From Acidovorax sp. (GTDB taxonomy: Bacteria > Pseudomonadota > Gammaproteobacteria > Burkholderiales > Burkholderiaceae_C): a DNA stretch of 9,958 bases. How positions within the stretch are numbered: position 1 is the stretch's first letter; every line of letters starts with the position of its first letter. Below the pieces are notes generated by a model. That model searched no databases, had not been told where the DNA came from, and worked only from the letters and a program-made list of their open reading frames with translations. The stretch is from the NCBI GenBank assembly GCA_011620245.1, contig WOZN01000225.1, forward strand, positions 1 through 9,958, read 5' to 3'. The position numbers and the translations under genes were made by a program. Of this stretch, positions 6,263 to 9,958 are shown piece after piece.

Positions 6263-6595
6263 TCAGTTGCCAACCGTCACGTACACATGGCACGTGGGCT
6301 TGCTGATGCGGTTGCCGCGGCCTTTGGCGCGCGCGGTGAAGCGCTTGAGCGTGGTGCCTTGTTCGACGTAGATGGTCTTGACCTTCAATTCGTCGATGTC
6401 GGCGCCATCGTTGTGTTCGGCATTGGCGATAGCCGATTCCAGAACCTTCTTGACGATGCCCGCAGCTTTTTTCTGCGTGAACGTCAGGATGTCCAGGGCC
6501 TGGTCCACCTTCTTGCCGCGGATCAGGTCAGCGACCAGACGGCCTTTGTCGACCGACAGACGGACGCCCCGCAGGACTGCACGTGTTTCAGACAT
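6263..6595 (-). CDS. rplV: 50S ribosomal protein L22
   Basis: A 110-residue 23S rRNA-binding protein whose long beta-hairpin lines the exit tunnel and, with L4, forms the constriction near the macrolide site. The start [14 protein letters not shown] and the segment [20 protein letters not shown] (71-90) plus KGRGNRI (91-97) are characteristic; the last two form the tunnel hairpin. Two in-frame ATGs exist; 6593-6595 is chosen because the AAGGA at 6602-6606, which overlaps the rpsS stop codon, is six bases from it but directly abuts the ATG at 6599-6601. That alternative would add only Met-Thr. The rpsC start follows 14 bases after the stop. Confidence 0.97.
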   Translation of the reverse strand: MSETRAVLRGVRLSVDKGRLVADLIRGKKVDQALDILTFTQKKAAGIVKKVLESAIANAEHNDGADIDELKVKTIYVEQGTTLKRFTARAKGRGNRISKPTCHVYVTVGN

Positions 6596-6604
6596 GGTCA
6601 TTCC

Positions 6605-6883
6605 TTATTTCTTCTGGACTTTTTTGTCCGCGGGGTGACCCTTGAAGGTGCGCGTCAGGGCGAATTCGCCCAGCTTGTGGCCCACCATCTGGTCGGTGAC
6701 GTAGACAGGTACATGCTGCTTGCCGTTGTGCACGGCAATGGTCAGACCGATGAAATCGGGCAGAACCATGGAGCGGCGCGACCAGGTCTTGACTGGTTTC
6801 TTATCCTTGGTGGCAATGGCCTTTTCGACCTTGGCCAGCAAGTGATGGTCAACAAATGGACCCTTTTTGAGAGAGCGAGTCAT
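6605..6883 (-). CDS. rpsS: 30S ribosomal protein S19
   Basis: A 92-residue protein of the 30S head that pairs with S13 and contacts the A-site tRNA and the intersubunit bridge to the 50S. The opening [12 protein letters not shown], the [15 protein letters not shown] stretch (32-46) and [13 protein letters not shown] (68-80) are invariant S19 landmarks. The length equals that of E. coli S19. It begins ten bases after the rplB stop with a purine-rich AAGGGG overlapping that stop codon, and the rplV ribosome-binding site overlaps its own TAA, so all three are likely coupled. Confidence 0.98.
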   Translation of the reverse strand: MTRSLKKGPFVDHHLLAKVEKAIATKDKKPVKTWSRRSMVLPDFIGLTIAVHNGKQHVPVYVTDQMVGHKLGEFALTRTFKGHPADKKVQKK

Positions 6884-6893
6884 CTGTTACCCC

Positions 6894-7718
6894 TTACTTC
6901 TTGCGACGCGACACGATCATGATCTGTGTGCGTTTGTTGTTACGGGTGCGATAACCCTTGGTCAGATTGCCCCAAGGATCGACGGCATGGCGGCCTTCGC
7001 CGGTGCGGCCTTCGCCACCACCGTGAGGGTGATCCACCGGGTTCATGGCAACGCCGCGAACCGTGGGACGAATACCCATCCAGCGCTTCACACCGGCCTT
7101 GCCCAATTGGCGCAGGCTGTGCTCTTCGTTGGCCACTTCGCCAATGGTGGCGCGGCATTCGATATGAATCTTGCGCACTTCACCGGAACGCATACGCACC
7201 TGGGCGTAAATGCCTTCACGGGCCAGCAGCGTTGCCGAAGCACCTGCCGAGCGAGCGATCTGGGCACCGGCACCGGGCTTGAGCTCGATGCAGTGGATCG
7301 TCGAGCCCACGGGGATGTTGCGGATCGGCAGCGTGTTGCCTGCGCGGATCGGGGCTTCCGAACCACTCATCAGCGTTGCGCCAGCTTCCAGGCCACGGGG
7401 AGCGATGATGTAGCGGCGCTCGCCGTCGGCATAGCACACCAGAGCGATGTGGGCCGTGCGGTTCGGGTCGTACTCAATGCGCTCAACCTTGGCGGCAATG
7501 CCGTCCTTGTTGCGCTTGAAGTCCACCACGCGGTAGTGGTGCTTGTGACCACCGCCCTTGTGGCGCGTCGTGATGTGACCATTGTTGTTACGACCGGCCT
7601 TCTGGAATTGTGGTTCCAGCAGCGGGGCGTACGCTTCACCCTTGTACAGGTGGTCACGGGTAACCTTCACCACGGCACGTTGGCCGGGCGAAGTGGGTTT
7701 CATCTTGATGACAGCCAT
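6894..7718 (-). CDS. rplB: 50S ribosomal protein L2
   Basis: A 274-residue primary 23S rRNA-binding protein needed for subunit joining and peptidyl-transferase activity. The N-terminal RNA-binding OB-fold region carries [20 protein letters not shown] (44-63), and the C-terminal SH3-like domain carries the hallmark [13 protein letters not shown] at 226-238. His230 corresponds to the functionally important His229 of E. coli. The C-terminus [19 protein letters not shown] is typical. The length is normal. The start is two bases after the rplW stop, with a GGGGAGG about a dozen bases upstream inside the end of rplW, so translation is probably coupled to L23. Confidence 0.98.
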   Translation of the reverse strand: MAVIKMKPTSPGQRAVVKVTRDHLYKGEAYAPLLEPQFQKAGRNNNGHITTRHKGGGHKHHYRVVDFKRNKDGIAAKVERIEYDPNRTAHIALVCYADGERRYIIAPRGLEAGATLMSGSEAPIRAGNTLPIRNIPVGSTIHCIELKPGAGAQIARSAGASATLLAREGIYAQVRMRSGEVRKIHIECRATIGEVANEEHSLRQLGKAGVKRWMGIRPTVRGVAMNPVDHPHGGGEGRTGEGRHAVDPWGNLTKGYRTRNNKRTQIMIVSRRKK

Positions 7719-7720
7719 GA

Positions 7721-8035
7721 TTACGCAGCCTCCCCGGACAGGTCCAGCTCTTGACCAGGCTGCAGCGTGACGTATGCCTTGCGAACATTGTCGCGGCGGC
7801 CGACAGTCTTGCCGAAACGCTTGGTCTTGCCTTTGGTGTTCACCACAGAGACGCCCTTGACCTCGACCTTGAACATCAATTCCACAGCGGCCTTGATTTC
7901 TGGCTTGGTAGCGTTCTGCAGCACCTTGAACGTCACAGCATTGGACTTCTCGCCAACCATGGTGGCCTTTTCGGACACGATGGGAGCAACCAGCACCTGC
8001 ATCAGACGACCTTCGTCAAACTTGAGCGTGCTCAT
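7721..8035 (-). CDS. rplW: 50S ribosomal protein L23
   Basis: A 104-residue protein at the exit of the polypeptide tunnel and the main ribosomal docking site for trigger factor and SRP. The PIVSEKAT segment (18-25) is the conserved early motif, and [16 protein letters not shown] (66-81) forms the long basic loop that reaches into the tunnel wall. The protein is four residues longer than E. coli L23, mostly at the C-terminus ([11 protein letters not shown]). Its ATG overlaps the rplD stop in an ATGA arrangement (8032-8035), a clear sign of translational coupling. Confidence 0.98.
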   Translation of the reverse strand: MSTLKFDEGRLMQVLVAPIVSEKATMVGEKSNAVTFKVLQNATKPEIKAAVELMFKVEVKGVSVVNTKGKTKRFGKTVGRRDNVRKAYVTLQPGQELDLSGEAA

Positions 8036-8652
8036 GCGAACATCTCCTTGAGTTTGTCGATTGCACCCTTGGTGACGAGCACTTTCTTGAAACGCACCAG
8101 CGACACGGGATCGGCGTAACGGGGCTCAACGACGAGCACGTTCGCCAGATTGCGCGAGGCCAGGTACAGATTTTCGTCCACTTCATCGGCGATCACCATC
8201 ACCGATTGCAGGTTCATCGCCTTGAACTTGTCGGCCAGGACCTTGGTCTTGGGCGAGTCCAGCTTCAACGAGTCAACCACCGCCAGGCGGCCTTCACGGG
8301 CCAGCTGCGACAAGATGGCAGACATACCGGCGCGGTACATCTTCTTGTTGATCTTCTGCGTGAAGTTTTCGTCAGGCATGTTCGGGAAAATCCGACCGCC
8401 CCCGCGCCACAGAGGCGACGAGGTCATACCTGCACGTGCGTTACCCGTACCCTTTTGCTTGAAAGGCTTCTTGGTCGAGTGACGGACTTGCTCGCGGTCC
8501 TTCTGGGCGCGAGTGCCCTGGCGTGCGTTGGCCTGGTAGGCCACCACGATCTGGTGCACCAGATCTTCGTTGTATTCACGACCGAACACGGTTTCAGGAA
8601 CATCCAGCCTGGATGCGCCCTGGCCTTGGTCATTCAGGAGTTCGAGCTGCAT
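8032..8652 (-). CDS. rplD: 50S ribosomal protein L4
   Basis: A 206-residue 23S rRNA-binding protein whose extended loop reaches the exit-tunnel constriction. The loop region [15 protein letters not shown] (61-75) followed by [13 protein letters not shown] (78-90) is the family hallmark; changes in the KGTG area of other species give macrolide resistance, and no unusual residue is seen here. In E. coli L4 is also the autogenous repressor of the S10 operon, acting on the operon leader by attenuation and translational block; the leader before rplC here could be an analogous target, but that is an inference. The start codon shares one base with the rplC stop (TAATG), and the stop overlaps the rplW start. 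Confidence 0.98.
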   Translation of the reverse strand: MQLELLNDQGQGASRLDVPETVFGREYNEDLVHQIVVAYQANARQGTRAQKDREQVRHSTKKPFKQKGTGNARAGMTSSPLWRGGGRIFPNMPDENFTQKINKKMYRAGMSAILSQLAREGRLAVVDSLKLDSPKTKVLADKFKAMNLQSVMVIADEVDENLYLASRNLANVLVVEPRYADPVSLVRFKKVLVTKGAIDKLKEMFA

Positions 8653-9326
8653 TAGTTCGCTCCTTTGGAGGCTTTGGCCTTGACCGCTGGACGCACCGTC
8701 ACGAACCCGCCCTTGGAGCCCGGAACAGCGCCCTTGATCAAGAGCAGTTGACGCGCTTCGTCGATGCGGATGACATCGAGGTTTTGCGTGGTCTTGGTGA
8801 CATCGCCGAGGTGACCCGTCATGTGCTTGCCGGGGAACACGCGACCGGGGTCTTGTGCCATGCCGATAGAGCCAGGCACGTTGTGCGAGCGGCTGTTACC
8901 GTGCGACGCGCGCTGCGAGCTCATGTTGTGGCGCTTGATGGTACCGGCGTAGCCTTTACCGATCGAGGTGCCTTGCACATCGACCTTCTGGCCCACGGCA
9001 AACACATCCGCCACCGGCACGGCGCTACCTGCGGCGTATTTGCCAGCAGTTTCAGCGGTCACGCGGAATTCCTGGATGATTTCACCGGCTTCCACACCTG
9101 CCTTGGCAAGGTGGCCGGCCGCCGGCTTGGTCACGCGCGATGCCTTGCGCGAACCGAATGTGACCTGCAGGGCCACGTAGCCATCGTTCTCTTGGGTTTT
9201 GACCTGGGTAACGCGGTTGTTGGACACATCCACCACCGTGACAGGCACTGCGTCCCCATCATCGGTGAACAGACGCATCATGCCCACCTTGCGACCCAGC
9301 AACCCGAGGGAGTTGCTCAGACTCAT
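8652..9326 (-). CDS. rplC: 50S ribosomal protein L3
   Basis: A 224-residue primary 23S rRNA-binding protein, one of the first in 50S assembly, with a loop reaching the peptidyl-transferase centre. [18 protein letters not shown] (7-24) is the usual N-terminus, and [20 protein letters not shown] (152-171) is the signature region. Gln158 in it matches the glutamine (Gln150 in E. coli) methylated by PrmB. The start at 9324-9326 is supported by GGAG six bases upstream (9333-9336) and by family length; a GTG nine codons upstream (9351-9353) lies across that ribosome-binding site and is rejected. It is the first gene after a 232-bp gap with its own promoter-like sequence, so it probably heads the main S10 transcript. 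Confidence 0.98.
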   Translation of the reverse strand: MSLSNSLGLLGRKVGMMRLFTDDGDAVPVTVVDVSNNRVTQVKTQENDGYVALQVTFGSRKASRVTKPAAGHLAKAGVEAGEIIQEFRVTAETAGKYAAGSAVPVADVFAVGQKVDVQGTSIGKGYAGTIKRHNMSSQRASHGNSRSHNVPGSIGMAQDPGRVFPGKHMTGHLGDVTKTTQNLDVIRIDEARQLLLIKGAVPGSKGGFVTVRPAVKAKASKGAN

Positions 9327-9462
9327 TTGTTTCTCCAAAACTTCCACCGCCACAACTTCAATTGGCTGCGGCGTTTTCGCAAGTTTTCACTCGCGTGCAT
9401 GAAAGAGGGTTATTAAGACTTCACCCAACTGGCACCTTTAAAAAGGCGCAAATCAAGCGAAG
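9327..9462 (-). promoter_or_regulatory. Probable 5' leader of the rplC operon
   Basis: About 135 nt separate the predicted transcription start (near 9462) from the rplC ATG. Two stem-loops are visible on the - strand: GCGCCTT/AAGGTGC (9432-9449, one G-U pair, four-base loop) and CGCGAGT/ACTTGCG (9378-9395, one G-U pair, GAAA tetraloop). Just before the first, AGG and CGC segments (9457-9465) could pair with the same GCG and CCT, making a competing hairpin followed by five Us, which is an attenuator-like arrangement. Its outermost bases, however, may lie upstream of the transcription start. Ribosomal protein leaders of this size often bind a product of the operon, here possibly L4. The structure was read by eye; no covariation has been tested. 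Confidence 0.5.
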
Positions 9463-9468
9463 CCTGAA

Positions 9469-9497
9469 ATTATAACGCGAATTGCTTTTTCAAGCAA
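9469..9497 (-). promoter_or_regulatory. Sigma-70-type promoter for rplC and downstream genes
   Basis: On the - strand, TTGCTT (9492-9497) and a perfect TATAAT (9469-9474) are separated by exactly 17 bp, the optimal spacing for the housekeeping sigma factor. The expected start of transcription is about 9460-9464. It lies in the rpsJ-rplC gap, facing rplC. The -35 and spacer coincide with a long inverted repeat (9475-9505). Confidence 0.75.
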
Positions 9498-9505
9498 GTT
9501 CGCGT
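9475..9505 (-). terminator. Hairpin overlapping the rplC promoter; possible rpsJ terminator
   Basis: An almost perfect inverted repeat: ACGCGAATTGCTT (9475-9487), a four-base loop, then AAGCAA, one bulged base (9498) and TTCGCGT (9499-9505). As - strand RNA it gives a 13-bp stem capped by a GAAA loop and followed by UAUAAUUU, a modest U-rich tail. It begins 54 bp after the rpsJ stop and could end or weaken the tuf-rpsJ transcript. The same bases carry the -35 and spacer of the rplC promoter, with the -10 directly adjacent. It could also be a DNA operator. The tail is poorer in U than in a classical terminator, so termination may be partial. Confidence 0.55.
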
Positions 9506-9558
9506 CATGAAGACAGGGCACCACTGGCAAGCCAACAGCGCCGATGCCGTTTCTAGGT

Positions 9559-9870
9559 TTACTGCAGCTTGATTTCGACGTCCACGCCAGCGGGCAGGTC
9601 GAGTTTCATCAAGGCATCCACCGTCTTGTCGGTGGGGTCCACGATGTCCATCAGGCGCTGGTGGGTGCGGATTTCGAGCTGGTCGCGGCTGGTCTTGTTG
9701 ACGTGCGGCGAGCGCAGGATGTCAAAACGCTTCATGCGCGTCGGCAGGGGCACGGGGCCCTTGACGATGGCGCCGGTGCGCTTGGCGGTGTCAACGATCT
9801 GGGCAGCGGACTGGTCGATCAGCTTGTAGTCAAACGCCTTCAGGCGGATGCGGATTTTTTGCTTGGACAT
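9559..9870 (-). CDS. rpsJ: 30S ribosomal protein S10 (NusE)
   Basis: A 103-residue protein of the 30S head that also works as transcription factor NusE, binding NusB and NusG in antitermination complexes. The sequence [26 protein letters not shown] (38-44) and [18 protein letters not shown] (53-70) match the family, and the length equals E. coli S10. The start at 9868-9870 has AAGGAA six bases upstream (9877-9882). It follows tuf by 26 bases with no terminator between, so it is probably cotranscribed with tuf, while a 232-bp gap with hairpin and promoter separates it from rplC. Confidence 0.98.
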   Translation of the reverse strand: MSKQKIRIRLKAFDYKLIDQSAAQIVDTAKRTGAIVKGPVPLPTRMKRFDILRSPHVNKTSRDQLEIRTHQRLMDIVDPTDKTVDALMKLDLPAGVDVEIKLQ

Positions 9871-9896
9871 GGCAAGTTCCTTGTTCTGCTTAAAAC

Positions 9897-9958
9897 TTAA
9901 GCGATGATCTTGGACACGACGCCAGCGCCCACGGTGCGGCCGCCTTCGCGGATGGCAA
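9897..9958 (-). CDS. tuf: Elongation factor Tu, C-terminal end (partial)
   Basis: Only the last 20 or so codons are in the window; the gene continues beyond the right edge. The - strand translation ends [19 protein letters not shown] followed by TAA (9897-9899), the conserved C-terminus of bacterial EF-Tu (domain 3). EF-Tu delivers aminoacyl-tRNA to the ribosome as a GTP complex. Its position directly before rpsJ is the usual str-operon arrangement (rpsL, rpsG, fusA, tuf, rpsJ) seen in betaproteobacteria; the earlier genes would lie outside the window. Confidence 0.93.
   Translation of the reverse strand, partial: AIREGGRTVGAGVVSKIIA

Noticed and set aside
4669..6371. Long + strand open frames (324 and 385 aa) across rplP-rpsC
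   Set aside because: They cross several unmistakable ribosomal protein genes on the - strand and have no ribosome-binding sites or recognisable domains.
6599..6601. Upstream ATG for rplV
   Set aside because: It directly abuts the AAGGA with no spacing; the ATG two codons later is correctly spaced and gives the usual 110 residues.
9351..9353. Upstream GTG start for rplC adding MAVEVLEKQ
   Set aside because: It would place the gene's good GGAG site inside the coding region; the shorter start matches L3 family length.
6867..9416. Long + strand open frames (about 295 aa each) opposite rplB and rplC
   Set aside because: Antisense shadows of highly conserved ribosomal genes; no independent evidence.

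Overview
The window looks like chromosomal DNA from a high-GC betaproteobacterium, most likely in the Comamonadaceae (Acidovorax / Alicycliphilus / Diaphorobacter-like). The reasons are the protein style of the ribosomal genes, the tuf-rpsJ-rplCDWB gene order, an S3 protein with a long Arg/Gly/Pro-rich tail, and palindromic AGCGCT...CAGCTATT repeats of the type I recall from that family. No database search was run; the genus is an inference.

Left part (1-4341), four unlinked genes in alternating orientation: a complete membrane sensor histidine kinase (196-1443, +); a YbfB/YjiJ-family MFS transporter (1540-2793, -), convergent with the kinase and separated from it by a large imperfect palindrome that also covers the transporter's stop codon; a 468-bp, more AT-rich gap with small inverted repeats but no convincing gene; a GNAT acetyltransferase (3262-3753, +) whose GTG start lies in a perfect DnaA-box 9-mer; and a Prx5-type peroxiredoxin (3835-4341, -), convergent with the acetyltransferase across a second palindrome of the same family.

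Right part (4401-9958, all -): the S10 ribosomal protein cluster. In transcription order it reads tuf (3' end only), rpsJ, a 232-bp gap, then rplC, rplD, rplW, rplB, rpsS, rplV, rpsC, rplP, rpmC, rpsQ, tightly packed with 1-4 nt overlaps or gaps of 2-16 nt, ending in a strong 12-bp-stem intrinsic terminator. The spc-operon genes (rplN and onward) do not follow; the peroxiredoxin does. Together these genes encode the 50S proteins L3, L4, L23, L2, L22, L16, L29, the 30S proteins S10, S19, S3, S17, and the end of EF-Tu.

The most interesting non-coding signal is the rpsJ-rplC gap. A near-perfect hairpin with a GAAA loop ends exactly at a consensus TATAAT box, and its ascending arm supplies a TTGCTT -35 element at 17-bp spacing. 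About 135 nt of leader with two further stem-loops then precede rplC. This suggests that tuf-rpsJ belongs to the upstream (str-type) transcript and that the rest of the S10 operon has its own promoter and regulatory leader. I did not find a clearly novel multi-gene system, CRISPR array, insertion sequence, tRNA or rRNA gene.
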